From Tillus elongatus (lineage: Eukaryota > Arthropoda > Insecta > Coleoptera > Cleridae), in the NCBI GenBank assembly GCA_964006375.1, contig OZ023269.1, positions 1,488,001 to 1,552,000 of the forward strand: a stretch of 64,000 nt of DNA. Reading direction: 5' to 3'. This document shows positions 36,568 to 48,395 of this stretch, one piece after another. A program made the translations under genes and the position numbers. The notes under the pieces were generated by a model. That model was not told the origin of the DNA. It was given only the letters and a program-made list of their open reading frames with translations, and ran no database searches. The first letter of the stretch is position 1, and each line of letters starts with the position of its first letter.

Positions 36568-36687
36568 CATTTTCTGTAAGAGCCGCAAAAATAAAAATAG
36601 GGAATATTTGTCACAATTAATTCACAATAACTACATTTCTGAGTTAATTAAATGCATCAATTTTGGAACAAGGTAAAGCTTAAACAA

Positions 36688-36935
36688 AGGCAAATGTAGC
36701 AGCATCGATCTTCCAGTGGTAAGAACGTTCATCTCTGGACCTAAGTGTACCGGGTTCAATCCCCAATAGAAACGTCAATTATTTTCCAGTACATACTGTA
36801 AATTAACATCAACCGATGTTGTGGCATTGTATCTGAGAAAGCTCAATGTCTCATGTTTCGCCTTTAAGGGGGGCTTTGAGTCATCGTTTCCGTGTACAAT
36901 GCGATGTCCGGCACTTTAAATATCCCTAATATATC
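36688..36935 (+). mobile_element. tRNA-headed SINE, 3' truncated
   Basis: The head has TTCCAGTGGTAAGAACG (36711-36727) and a canonical B box GGTTCAATCCC (36753-36763). The body shares ACATACTGTAAATTAACATC and GTTGTGGCATTGTATCTGAG with the previous copy. The conserved tail is missing. It lies head to head with the other copy. Confidence 0.75.
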
Positions 36936-38160
36936 TACAGAAAAGGGAGAATTCGGAAACATTTCGTCGTCCAAAGTGCCTAAAATTTTATAAAAATAAC
37001 TTAATTTTTGAGATGCAGATTTCACTGGAAAAAAAAAAGATTATACACTCATTCTAAGAAATGGGTCCTTTAAATATCCTTAAATTTCCTTCCGCTAAAT
37101 CAAATCAAGTAAACTAATGCATTTGAAGAGGTATGCAGAGCAGTTTACTAACTCTTGTCATTGCAACTATGTAGCAGCAGAACTCACTTGGTTGTATCTT
37201 TGTTAGTAAAGTTCTCATTTGAGTAAAGTTATCAACAATTTCACGGATCTGTCAATAATTGGCCGAGCATCATTAAATCAGTAGTTCTCGAGCAGTGGAG
37301 CAATCTAATACCATTTCTAATCGTAGACGTTTGCTAGAGACGAAAGGGCGGTAAAGGATTAATTAGCCACCGCACACATTCCCTTCAACTCGGCCGCTGA
37401 GGACAAATACTGTCGCAACGCAATTCCAATGGTGATGTCGATCTGATTAGACCACTACTGCTTACTTGGTCGGCTGCACGATTTGAGCCTGTACTTGAAT
37501 ATTTGTCCTTTGACATATCTATTACTTTAAATTCCATTTCCCTCTATTGCTTTCCGACTCCCTTCTAATGTTTAAATACCCTTAATTCAATGACTATAAG
37601 TAACAATCAAGCAGTTTGTATCTCAGGGTCCTCACCCTTGACCATAATGTTAGTATTTGTCATTAGAAAATACTTAGGTATTATATTTAATTTCTCTTTA
37701 CTATTACATCAATGAAACACATTCTATTTGAAGTATAGATGTTATATCTGTTTGTTAGTTTACAGTTTTCTTTAACTGTGTCTTTCTTGCCTTTTTGTCT
37801 TTGATTTTTTTGCAACTGAGAAACCTGTTATTACACAATGAACACATTAATGTACTTCTATTAATTTTTTTAAAGAAGATAATATTGTATTATAAAAAAA
37901 ACTTAGATATTAGCTTTGGATGAAATTAGAGTTTAAATTGGGTGAATTAGATCGTAAGTAGGTTATATGACTTAAATTTTTACTAAGTTATGTTAAATTG
38001 TAACAGAAAATTAAAAAATTGTAAATGCCGCTACTATCGTTTTTCCTAATGTTAACCCTTATCTATCCCTGGTCCAATTCTTGTCTGTTTTGTTAGCATT
38101 GACGGACCCCTAGGCGATATATGTCCCAGTTTATTCTATTGGTTACGTTTTAATTTAAAC

Positions 38161-38165
<5 letters not shown>
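36936..38165. other. No recognisable feature
   Basis: No gene, RNA or repeat structure recognised. Confidence 0.45.

Positions 38166-38239
<74 letters not shown>
38166..38239. repeat. (TA)n microsatellite
   Basis: About 74 bp of alternating TA that ends exactly where the Tc1-type left arm begins (GTTGTTTGGGGCTTCTG). It replaces about 90 bp of terminal sequence present in the right arm. Confidence 0.97.
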
Positions 38240-38245
<6 letters not shown>

Positions 38246-38359
38246 TGGGGCTTCTGATTTCCGCCTACTTGCTACAAGATACAGGATGGCATATAAGTAG
38301 ATGTTTTTTCAGCAACATTTTAATCGATGGTCGTTAGTCTGCTATGAGAGCTATATATA

Positions 38360-39200
38360 TTTTTGGTATGCAATTTAGAAACACAGCTTGATACCTAGAG
38401 GCGTTTTCGAGATTTTATTACTATCGCAGCCCACTACGTTTTTATAATAAATTTTGTATCTTATGTCAAATCCATCCTAAGTGAAAATGCAAGTAATCCT
38501 CATAGGTCGATGATGCAGATTATGTTCGCTTTTGGTATTCAGTGCTGAAGAATATCTCTATACCTCAGAACCTTCCCGAGATTTTGTTGATATCGCGTTT
38601 CACCCTGTTGCTGTCATCACTTTTGTCTTTGAGGTCAAATTAGACTCTTAACCACATTGTTTTTTTTTTTCGTAAAACGCGAACTTCAATAGTCAAGGAG
38701 TTGGGTTAGATGAATTTTTGGTATGCAATTCAGAAGATCACCCTAATACCTCGGGACGTTTTCGAGATTTCAGTAATATCGCAGCCCACTACGTTTTTAT
38801 AATCAATTTTGTATTTCAGGTCAAATCCACCCAAAGTAAAAAAAGCAAGCAAACCCCATTGGTCGACGAGGTGGGTTATGTTCGCTTTTGGTACTCATTG
38901 CTGAAGAATGTCTCTATACCTCTGGACCTTGCCAAGATTTTGTTGATATCGCGTTCCACTACGTTGCTGTCATCAAATTTGTCTTTGAGGTCAAATTAGA
39001 TCCTTAACTACATTGTTTTTTTCGTAAAACGCGCACTTTAATAGTCAAGGAGTTGGGTTAGGTCAATTCTCGGTATGCAATTCACAAGAACACCTCAATA
39101 TCTCCGGACGTTTTTGAGATATATATCGCAGCCCACTACGTTTTTATATTTAATTTTGTATTTTAAATCAAATCCACCCTAAGTAAAAATGCAGGCAAAG
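38360..39200 (+). repeat. Left arm: 2.4 tandem ~353-bp units
   Basis: Units start near 38360, 38715 and 39066 with TTTTTGGTATGCAATT. Within each, a second half starting CTTTTGGTA (about 38530 and 38887) resembles the first: both continue with ATACCTC, CGAGATTT, TATCGC, CACTACGTT and AGGTCAAAT-like parts. Confidence 0.8.
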
Positions 39201-39994
39201 TACGCTGGAACAGGAAGGTAACTTCCTCAGAAATTAGATCAATTGTCGGAATTGCAGCTTCGAAGTCGACAATACGCAGACGACTCTATACCAAAAATTT
39301 AAGAGCCAGACGACGAGCAGTCTGCCCACTCTTGAAAACAATACACCCCACTGGGCGCAGAAACTGGGCCAACCAGCACAGACACTGGGGAGTAGCAGAA
39401 TGGTAGAGATGTTTGTTTGTTGATGAATCAAGATTCACTTTGTATCGAAATGACGGGCGTGTATTGATATGGAGAGAAACTGGTGAAAGGTATAGCGAAG
39501 AAGGTATGGAAGTACGAGAGCCTTTCGGTGGAGGTGGAGTGACAGTATGTGGTGGTATAAATCGCAATGGGAGAACTGACTTAATAATATTGATGAGAGA
39601 AAGTATGAATGGAGAAATGTATCGAGATTTGTATGTGAGAGATATTGTCGTTCCCTATGCCATTAATTTTGGTAACGATTTTATATTGGTCGATGATAAT
39701 GCTCGTCCTCACCGAGCTCAATTCGTTACAGATATGCTTAGGATGAACAATATAGAGAGAATGGAGTGGCCTGCCAGATCACCTGATATGAATCCGGTTG
39801 AGCATGTATGGAGTCGGATCAAATTAAAATTAAGTGAGCGAGAAAATGGTTTCCGCGACTTGAATGTATTCGCTACTGCGATTAGGCAGGAGTGGGAAGC
39901 TACTTCCCAAGATCTGTTGAGAAGATTGGTGGATAGCATGCCCAGACGTGTGGCAGATCTGATCAGTAATCGTGGTGGACCTACAAGATACTGA
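39200..39994 (+). pseudogene. Tc1 family transposase (DD34E), 5' truncated
   Basis: The frame reads RKVTSSEIRSIVGIAASKST, RRRLYTKNLRARR, then GRRNWANQHRHW, an in-frame stop (TAG at 39404-39406), then LFVDESRFTLY with the first catalytic Asp. It continues with GGGVTVCGGI, FILVDDNARPHRAQF with the second Asp, and RSPDMNPVEHVW with the catalytic Glu. Exactly 34 residues separate the second Asp from the Glu, the DD34E signature of the Tc1 family. It ends RVADLISNRGGPTRY before a stop. About 265 codons remain of the usual ~340. The first helix-turn-helix of the DNA-binding domain is missing, its place taken by the third arm repeat. Apart from the one stop no frameshift is seen, so decay is recent or limited. 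Confidence 0.9.
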
Positions 39995-40084
39995 CTTTTA
40001 GGTTTCTTTATGAATATGGGGTTATTTATTCATTCACTTATCTGTGCTAGTCATGTCTTGTATAATATATAAAATAAAAATTTC

Positions 40085-40943
40085 GCTACTAACATATTTG
40101 TTTTACTACTAAGAAACAAAATAAATGATATCAACCTAGTAGGCTGAGATATCAACAAAATCTCAAAAATTGTCACTTGGTATAGTAGAGATGTTTTTCA
40201 AGGTGAAGTACCAAAAATCAACGTAAACTCCCCCGTCGACCAATGATAAAAAAAATTGATGATATAAACGTAGTGGGCTGCGATATTACGGAAATCTCGA
40301 AAACGTGCCGAGGTATTAAGGTGTTCTTCTGAATTGCATACCGAAAATCCAGCTAACCCAACTTATTGACTATTGAAGTCCGCGTTTTACGAAAAAAACA
40401 ATGTGGTTAAGAGTCTAATTTGACCTCAAAGACAAAAGTGATAAAAGCAACAGGGTGAAACGCGATATCAACAAAATCTGGGGAAGATCCTGAGGTATAG
40501 AGGTATTCTTCAGCACTGAATACCAAAAGCGAACATAATCCGCCTCATCGACCAATGGGGATTACTTGCATTTTCACTTAGGGTTGATTTGACCTAAAAT
40601 ACAAAATTTATTATAAAAACGTAGTGGGCTGTGATAGTAATAAAATCTCGAAAACGTCCCGAGGTGTCAAGGTGTGTTTCTAAATTTTATACCAAAAATA
40701 TATATAACTCTCGTCGTAGACTAACGGCCATCGTTTAAAATGTTGCTGAAAAAACATCTACTTATATTCCACCCTGTATCTTGTAGCAAGTAAGCGCAAA
40801 TTTTGTTATTGTCTACCAATCAGAAGCCCCAAACAACATCTGTCAACCTGTGAAAATTTGATCAGATTCGGTTAATTTGATTTTGAGATACAAACGATCA
40901 AACAGCATCCAAAATTTAAGGTGTTCCACTTCAATTGACGCGT
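40085..40943 (-). repeat. Right arm, inverted units
   Basis: Complement of the left-arm units, with ACGTAGTGGGCTGCGATA near 40264, AACGTAGTGGGCTGTGATA near 40619, and two complements of TTTTGGTATGCAA about 345 bp apart. It extends past the left arm's end by about 90 bp to the inferred terminus. Confidence 0.75.
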
Positions 40944-42318
40944 AGTTAGATTCAACAAATCAATTCCAGGTGCCTTTTCCATTTATAAACTTTGTACAAT
41001 TTTAGGAACATCATTAACGTCGGTATTTGCCAAGAAGATAGCATTCATCTGATTTAGCTGTCTACTTGTGATGTTTGGTTTACTTGACTTTTGACTTGTG
41101 TCACTAATTCACTCAAGACTCCTGTAAAATAGGTGTTTAAGGCAATATCAAATTTCTTTTCACCCTTCAAAATTACATTTAATGTTGCTAATAATTCCGT
41201 GGCTACTTGTTTTTTGACAGTTTGTATTTTAAAAAGCTTTCGAAGCTTTAAGAACAATTCAAGAACAGAAAATATAACTAATTAATAAATCAGGTATTGA
41301 ACTTTAGTAGGCGTACTATTATTGATAGCTTGTTTCATCCTTTGCGTGGTAATATAATGGATAGGCCACTTCGAATGTGATTTAGTATTCCATTAAAGTA
41401 GTGAAGGATTTATATCTATAAATGTGCGTTAGTAAATAGCAAATTATTGTAGAAAGTTCAATAAGGTAAGAGACATGCACGTTATGTTTCAGAATCAATA
41501 TCAAAGTGACATAGCTTGAGCTCTATCACACTTCAATTAATGACATCTGTGATAATATTCAATAATCGTAGGTATAACCATCCAATTACGCTACAACTAG
41601 AACTGGGGTAGTAGCTGAGATGTAGTATGTAGGAGATAGGAGATAGGCGATAGTGGAGGAACGAAATTGTATATACAAGTGAGAATATATAGTTTACCAT
41701 GTCCAGTTGACGTCTTATCCTAGCAGGAGCTCCGGGGTTGCCTTGCCTGTCTGTTACAGATAATGGGAATTCCAGAGGCAACTTTCCTTATCTGTCTCAG
41801 TCACGCTCAGTATATTGTGGCGGTTTATGCTCACTCTATCCTTGCATACTTCATTATATAATACTGCCAAGGTCTATTAGCTTTTGTGCTGCTTGCGCCT
41901 TTACTAAATATACATTCCAAAAGCTCAAGCACAAACGAAATATGTTCACTTTTCACTTGTTGATTAATCTAGCTACGATTTCAACATGCAAAATCCCCAA
42001 AACCCATTTGAAGAAACACATTCTTTAACACAGACGACTACATTTTCCAACTCATTGATTGGAAATGATCAAACATTATTTTTAACTAATTTTCCTAGTA
42101 AAACTACCTAAAATCGGAATCCTTCGGACCCATTTTAGGTTAAAAATTGTGTATGTTTATACAGGAGCACGCATTTATTTATTTATTTATTACAACTTGA
42201 AAAGAAAAACAAAAATACTTTCGAATATAATCTGTTGGACATATTTGTGTGGCCTTGAAAATTTTCAACACCTTAAATTTTCACCTTGGGATCAACCAAT
42301 TTTTTTTAGAAATAGAAA

Positions 42319-42320
<2 letters not shown>
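40944..42320. other. No recognisable gene
   Basis: Open frames up to 96 codons (41738-42028) show no domain. No repeat from elsewhere in the window was recognised. Confidence 0.45.

Positions 42321-42377
<57 letters not shown>
42321..42377. repeat. (TA)n microsatellite
   Basis: About 56 bp of alternating TA, not inside a recognisable family A copy. Confidence 0.97.
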
Positions 42378-42380
<3 letters not shown>

Positions 42381-42516
42381 CTTCATTAAACTTTAGTTGG
42401 GTTAGACAATAAAAATTGTAAAAAAAGCAGTTTCCTTTCACTGAATTTTCGTAAACTTCAATCAAATTTTACAAAGATTTTGTTCATGTTTGTTTTTTAA
42501 GAATTTTTTCAAGACT

Positions 42517-42646
42517 TTTTAGTGAATTTTCTTTAAAAAAAATTACTAATGAGGAGATCCCGACTTATCAATGTTGAAATTTCTTCAAATGAGCGTGAAC
42601 TAGGCCCCGTAGAATCCATATCCGAGGTCAGTTTCAATTGTTATAT

Positions 42647-42716
<70 letters not shown>

Positions 42717-43090
42717 AAATTTGGCAGGTATCTTCCTTTTATTAGTGGCTTGGATAAATTCTGAGTTTTCTTTTTAAAAAAATTCATATCTCCGGAAATA
42801 ACAAACTTGTGGCAACCAAATTTGGCAAGCTAGTTTACATTTTAAAAACAAAGCTGTGTACCAAAATTTAGCTATCTATGGTGAAAAAAAAAGTTATAGG
42901 CACTTAACGAAACAAAATTTTAGTGCCACTAAAAGCTAGAGAAGACGCAGCACCAAAATAATGAATGTGTTAAAGCAAAATATTAATTATTACAGAGAAC
43001 GTTTATCTTTTCATGCCGCAAAAAGTTCAAGCAGTACCAGAAAAATTACTTTGAAAATTTTATAATTTTTCTCCTGTAAATGTCAAACTG
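42517..43090 (+). mobile_element. Family A copy lacking the right tip
   Basis: The left tip (TTTTTAGTGAATTTTCTTT), TGAGGAGATCCCGACTT and CATATCCGAGGTCAG are followed by a tract (42650-42714) and the body (GGTATCTTCCTTTTATTAG, ATATCTCCGGAAATAACAAA). It stops near 43090 without a tip. Confidence 0.7.
42650..42714. repeat. (TA)n microsatellite inside family A
   Basis: About 64 bp of alternating TA at the usual position. Confidence 0.97.
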
Positions 43091-43267
43091 GAGTGTTTTA
43101 TTAATCGTAAGTATTGCATAAAAATATATGAGAATGTTCTAAATTATGCTACTCTTCTTATTTGTAAAGTAGTTGCAAAATATTCCTCTAAAAATCTTAC
43201 ATATTACAAATAAAAACTGAAGACTATTACGCGTTATCTACCTTTTATTGTACAACATTTTTCAAGT

Positions 43268-43350
43268 GTAAGTGTGGCCGAATGATGCAAGGCATTGCTA
43301 ATAAGCAAAGGAACCTTGGTTCAAATCTCGCCGTTGACTGCATTTCTATT
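43268..43350 (+). mobile_element. tRNA(Ser/Leu)-like SINE head
   Basis: GTGTGGCCGAATGATGCAAG resembles the A box and start of a class II tRNA, CATTGCTAATAAGC lies where the anticodon arm would be, and TTGGTTCAAATCTC (43316-43329) is B-box-like. The acceptor ends do not pair well, so it is probably a SINE or tRNA pseudogene, not a working tRNA. Confidence 0.45.
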
Positions 43351-44632
43351 TTGGCTTTTTTTACTTTTTGTCGCCTTTGATGCCATTTTTAAGTTATCTG
43401 ATGTATTTCCAATATTTCTTTAGCGACGTTTTGTTGAAAAAAAAACACTAATGAAAGATAAGCACTTTGAAGACTTTTAATATAAGTTTAATAGCAGCTG
43501 TTGTTGTCCTCAGTTGATAAAACCGTTCCACAGTTAACATAGACGTAGAGATTTGTGACATCAGAAGAGGTTGTATTCTTCTTTACAACAGGATTTTTAG
43601 TGCTGGATTCCGACTATTTTGTACTTTTGTTATATATGCTACTTATTTTAGTTGTATCCCATGACACTGCAAAATGTATTTTGTGCATAAATAAAATGAA
43701 TAATATGGTATTGGTATTATATGTAACAGAACTAATGTTATTAACTTAACATTTTCTGAAGTCTTTATCATAATGGAATTGTTCTAGACAAACACATGGA
43801 CGTGCCAGGCAGGAAAAAAAACAGTAAGTGAAGTCATCGTCGCAGCCTATAGGCGATGTCGTTCTATCTTCGCAACCATGGCTCTCTTTCTCCAGGATCT
43901 CTTTTCGTTATATTGCAGCTTCAGTACTTAATCAATTGGTTTAGATTTTTTAGAAGTTTTCCTCTTTGTTTACTCAAAGGATTATTTTTTATGTTCTCTT
44001 TCAGTCAGGTAAATTCTATATAATCTTTACTGCACTCGTAAAATCATCTTACCTTATTTATAAGTAATGCTTTTTATTTGCAGTTCCGTTTATTTGTTTC
44101 GCCGATAGCTAGACTTGGAAACAAGCATTAAGATCTATGTGTAAATTCAGAAGAATATACATTATAAGTGGAAAACTTGTATAGAAGCTTATAAGACAGA
44201 AGCCAAGACTCTCTGTGCTGATATAGCGAGTGCATTGTTCAAAGAATAACAAAGCAGGGTTGACACAGAGTTTAAATTCATTATGGAAGTGCAATATAAA
44301 TAGAACACCTCGCGTTTTGTGTTCTCATAAGCGCTAAAACTTTGATACTTCCCACTCGTTGATACTGTAACCGTTCCTTTTTTAATAACTTTAATATTTT
44401 TAATTCTAATGGGGATGGAAAAAGATTTACAATTAGTGATGCAACTTTCTCAATAACAGACACATTATAATACATTACTCTCTTTTTTTTTGTAGAATTC
44501 TTTATTAACTAAAAAACTGTTACATAACGTATCGTATAAGAAGAATATAATTATAGTTTTCACATTAAACAAATAGTATCCTTTAGCCATTGTTCTAAAA
44601 TTTAAATATTGCTCTTGAAACATTTTTAACGG
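43351..44632. other. No recognisable feature
   Basis: No gene or repeat recognised; open frames are short and lack domains. Confidence 0.45.
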
Positions 44633-44759
44633 GTTTATTAGTGAATTTTCATTAAGAAAATTCACTAATAGAGAGGTATCGATGGTAAGATTTTTAGAAA
44701 TGTTCTTTAAATGTGCGCGAATTAGGACCCCCAGAACCCAAATCCAGGGTTAGTTGTAA

Positions 44760-44820
<61 letters not shown>

Positions 44821-45110
44821 GTGTGTGTGTGTATCCAACCGATAACTCAAAAAATACTTCACCAATCCAAACCAAATTTGGCATTTTCCTTCATTTTTTA
44901 ATAGCTTGGACGTGTTCGTTAGAGAGTTTTGACACTCAAATACTTTTGGAAAAAAATGCAACAAAATTGTTTGAAAACGCGATATCTATTAAATTACTAG
45001 AAGTTTGAAACTAAAACTTTACACGCATGTAGATATCGTATGGGTGGTCCTCTGTATCAAATTCGAACTTAACCGGTTCAGTAAATTTTGAGTTATAACC
45101 AAATAAAAAA
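44633..45110 (+). mobile_element. Family A copy with (TA)n(TG)n tract
   Basis: The left tip is a nearly perfect palindrome (AGTGAATTTTC, then GAAAATTCACT). Then AGAGAGGTATCGATGGTAAG, GAATTAGGACCCCCAG, a tract at 44764-44817 followed by (GT)n, and a body starting AACCGATAACTCAAAAAA. It ends without a tip. Confidence 0.7.
44764..44832. repeat. (TA)n then (TG)n microsatellite
   Basis: TA run to 44817, then TG run to about 44832. Confidence 0.96.
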
Positions 45111-45809
45111 TAAATAATTTACGATAAATATAACCTTAAATTACCTCTGAATGGGTGCCTATAGTGGTAAACAAGGTCAGACAAATATATCAATGTGACA
45201 CTGCTATTGCAAAAAAATGTTCCAAATCAAACTTTAAACGAAGAGGCTACAAGAATATGTCACAATAACCAACCAGCGTGGTTGCCATTTGCCAAAACTC
45301 TCAAGATAAACAACTCAAGATATCAGAAAAATATATAGTAATAAATAAAAATTTTAATGAAAGTGATTCAATTTGTTTAAAGGCAATCTAGAACTACGTT
45401 TTAGTATGTATAAATATTAACCTTCAGGGTATTTAAAAGCTATCTCGCTCTCCTTGTTAAATCTGACAACACCAATTACCTAATTGTCATTTGTTATTTT
45501 TCCAACTGACAGCAGGGGGTGTAATTCGAGGTTATCTTCTTCTTCGTTTACAGACGCAAAGAAGAAGAAGACAACCTTGAAATCGACTCCGCTGCTGCTA
45601 ATACCTTAGAAACTTAGAATAACGCACTTATTGTTTACTTTTAGTTTTTATTTACTCTTGATCTTGTATATGAGAAATTTGGGGAGAATGAAACCGCATA
45701 ATATCATGCAGTAGTTTAAAGTATACGTATAAATAGATGTTCAACGTAATTAATTAAAATTTTAATTTCAAAATTTGGTATTGTTTATATTTATTTATTT
45801 CATTTTCAT
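45111..45809. other. Unassigned; contains a short palindrome
   Basis: The only structure seen is an inverted repeat at 45512-45597 (CGAGGTTATCTTCTTCTTCG versus AAGAAGAAGAAGACAACCTT, centre near 45552). Confidence 0.5.
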
Positions 45810-47130
45810 AAAGTATGGATACAGCAATGGTCAATAAGTGTTAAAAAGAGTTAAGGCGCAGCAAGTGCGTTATGTTAGCAAAGTTTCGTAAAAATATTCC
45901 AAATGGTGATAATTCAATTTCGCATTAAACTAGAATCTTCAGTTTGGATACATACCAAAACCTATATAAAAGCATCGTGGGTACTAAATTTTAAAAATAA
46001 CACAATGAGCTTTACAGGCAACGACAAATTTGTTTTAGAGAACCATTTTTGTTATTTTGTTTGCAGAAACTAGTTCGATTGAGTTGGCTAAAACGGATCA
46101 TCCAAACGACTAATTAGGGAAAATACCTACCACGTTTATAATTTGTCAGGTACATTTGTTTTGTAAATAAAAATAAAATTTTCGGTAAATTTGCAGATTA
46201 GCACACAGAGACTTTTGAGAAAAGAATTCAGAAACATGCTTAGATCTCCTTTTGGATGCACAAACCACAAGAAATATTTCTTGCAAATAGCCCCCAAGAA
46301 AGTTACGGTACCAGGAGTGAATACAGGTGTTGGTCGGGGAAGAAGATAAAAAGGAAAATGTCAGCTGAAAGTGCAAAAAAACCAGCCCAGTTGGACCCAT
46401 ATAAGCTCCCTTTATCCAATTTTGCAGCTATACCTCCTTAAAATTCTGTTTACCCCGCCCAGAACCCTTATATTCACCGCAGATCCGGTAACTTTCTTGC
46501 GGGTTGTTCCCAAGAAATTTTTCTTACTTACATTGTTCATGTTTATGCATTGAGGGTGGTTGTAGGCATGCAGAAGAGGAAGGGGAATCCCTGCGACAAA
46601 GCAGAGAACCAAGATTTTCAATTTATGTTTAATTTGTTACCACATTTAATTTGTTTAAAATATTTTTCTAAAAATGAAATTTAGGTTGTCTTGTTTGTCA
46701 GTCTTACATATAGAGCTACAATGTTTCATCATTTTCAAAAAGTGTGGATACAGCAACAGTAAATACGTGTTGAAAAGGTCTGGGTGCAGCAAATACATTA
46801 AGGTAGAGAATTTTTGTAAAAATATTTGAAATCCGATAACACAATTTCCTATTAAGCTAGAATCTTCAATCTTGAACCATAGTAACACCTATGTAAACGC
46901 AGCGTGGGTACTAAATTAAAGAAAAATGACATAATGAGTTTTGCCGTTCACTACAAGTTGGTTTTAAAAAACCTTTTTTCTTATTTTGTTTGCAAAAACT
47001 AGTTCGACTGGGTTGACTAAAATAAAACCATCCAATCAATTAAAAGGAAAAATACCCTCCATACCCATGATTTGGCAGGTACATTCCCTTTGTAAATATT
47101 TTTTTTTCTAGAAAACTTTTGTGACTTTAG
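45810..47130 (+). mobile_element. Direct duplication of a family B-like segment
   Basis: 45810-46200 and 46735-47130 are diverged direct copies about 935 bp apart. Shared landmarks are TGGATACAGCAA, a reversed tip (GCAGCAAGTGCGTTATG; degenerate in the second), AAACTAGAATCTTCA-like, CGTGGGTACTAAATT, TTTGCAGAAACTAGTTCGA, and GGCAGGTACATT. The later part resembles family B at 3030-3150. The spacer 46200-46735 holds no recognisable gene. Confidence 0.6.
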
Positions 47131-47225
47131 TAAAGTTTGTAACCCATTTTGTAAAGAGACTTGCAGGACTTACCTATATCTCTACCAAATTATAATTTTC
47201 GTTGTATAGAGACTGCTTTTATACT

Positions 47226-47675
47226 GTTATTTTGTTGTTGTAATGGTTACCATAGTTATTATAGGCTACTTCTATTTTTATGTTAAATATTGACATACAT
47301 CACGTAGACATTTTGAAAGCCTCATCTGTCATCTGTGTTTCATTTTTTATTTTCATTTTGATAAATTTTTTGATCAAAACATCATATCATAACATAGCAA
47401 CAGATCTTTATTTGTAGTTGTCATGATTTCGTACTAATTCAATTTTAATCTGTCTGAGAATGCTGTCAAGCAGCGAAACTATAGTCACAGACACGTTGAA
47501 GAACATCCTAGAACTTCCAGAATTCGTAAGGGCCACTTGCTCCAGTTAGCTTACGCGCTGGCTACGCCCTTCACCTACAAAAACGAAAACCAACAGTGAA
47601 GCCAGAGAAGCAGTCTCCTAGTCTGTATGTAGTATGGACAAGTTTCACCAAGTAAGGGCAACAACAATCAATGAA
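47226..47675 (+). repeat. Left arm of a 3.4-kb inverted-repeat block
   Basis: Pairs with 50240-50650. It contains AAACATCATATCA, GAGAATGCTGTCAAGCAGCG, GGCCACTTGCTCCAGTTAGC and CACCTACAAAAACGAAAACC, all found as complements in the right arm. A short open stretch (AVKQRNYSHRHVEEHP, then KGHLLQLAYALA) is kept in both arms, but I do not recognise it. Confidence 0.8.
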
Positions 47676-47750
47676 ATAATTTTCCAGCTCCATAGAAAAT
47701 AGAAAAATGTAACGCTGGTCTTCTTGTCCAAAATCTATACACCTATCATC

Positions 47751-47826
<76 letters not shown>

Positions 47827-48395
47827 ACAGCTTGATTTTTCTCTCTTGTATTTTATAACCACACAGCATATATTACATGTTACGGCTTTCTGGGTCAAAG
47901 CACATAGACCAGTGTCTATGGCGAGCTTTTGCAGGTTTTCAGGCAGTTTTGTTGGAATTACACATGTAATACTAATCGCTATTGATTTTATTGGCACATG
48001 TTGCATAATATTATCGCCCCATCATTAAGCTCAGTGTTCTTTCGGATTTTTTTTGCATTGTAGTCACTAAATTATGTGGATTATTATTATTGTTATTATT
48101 GGTATTGTTGTTGTTTTGTTATTATTGTTGATATAAATTTAGCCTAAAGTGTTTTTACACTTCTTCAAATGGAAACATTCACTCGTCCCAGGTATTTTAG
48201 ATACCAAATAGATTAACCTAAGATGGGGCCCTTGCCAAGTTATCGAGCATCGGACACTGAAAAATGACACGACACTTCCTCATTTCAAGAAATCTCTGCA
48301 CGGTGTGGAAAGTTGCAAGTATTAATGCTTTCTTCATAGTCTCATAAACGGTCCAGTCCCTTAATATTCTCAAGAAGCTTTTTAGGAAGCTCAAC
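47676..48395. other. (TA)n tract and unassigned DNA
   Basis: A (TA)n tract lies at 47753-47822 and a T/A/G trinucleotide-like run (TTATTATTGTTATTATTGG) at about 48085-48125. No gene recognised. Confidence 0.55.

Larger units (their letters stand above)
38240..40943 (+). mobile_element. Tc1-type transposon with long repeat-built arms
   Basis: A transposase remnant (39200-39994) is flanked by arms in inverted orientation. The left arm (38240-39200) and right arm (about 40120-40943) share GGGGCTTCTGATT/AATCAGAAGCCCC, TACAAGATACAGGATGG and ATCGCAGCCCACTACGTTTT with their complements. Each arm consists of repeated units of about 350 bp made of two related ~175-bp halves. The right end stops at GACGCGTA (40937-40944), as does the detached arm at 48985-49461, so the terminus is probably there, next to a TA. 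The left terminus has been lost to the (TA)n tract. Confidence 0.8.

Noticed and set aside
43268..43350. A functional tRNA(Ser/Leu) gene
   Set aside because: A- and B-box-like runs are present, but acceptor and anticodon arms do not pair well; treated as a SINE head or tRNA pseudogene.
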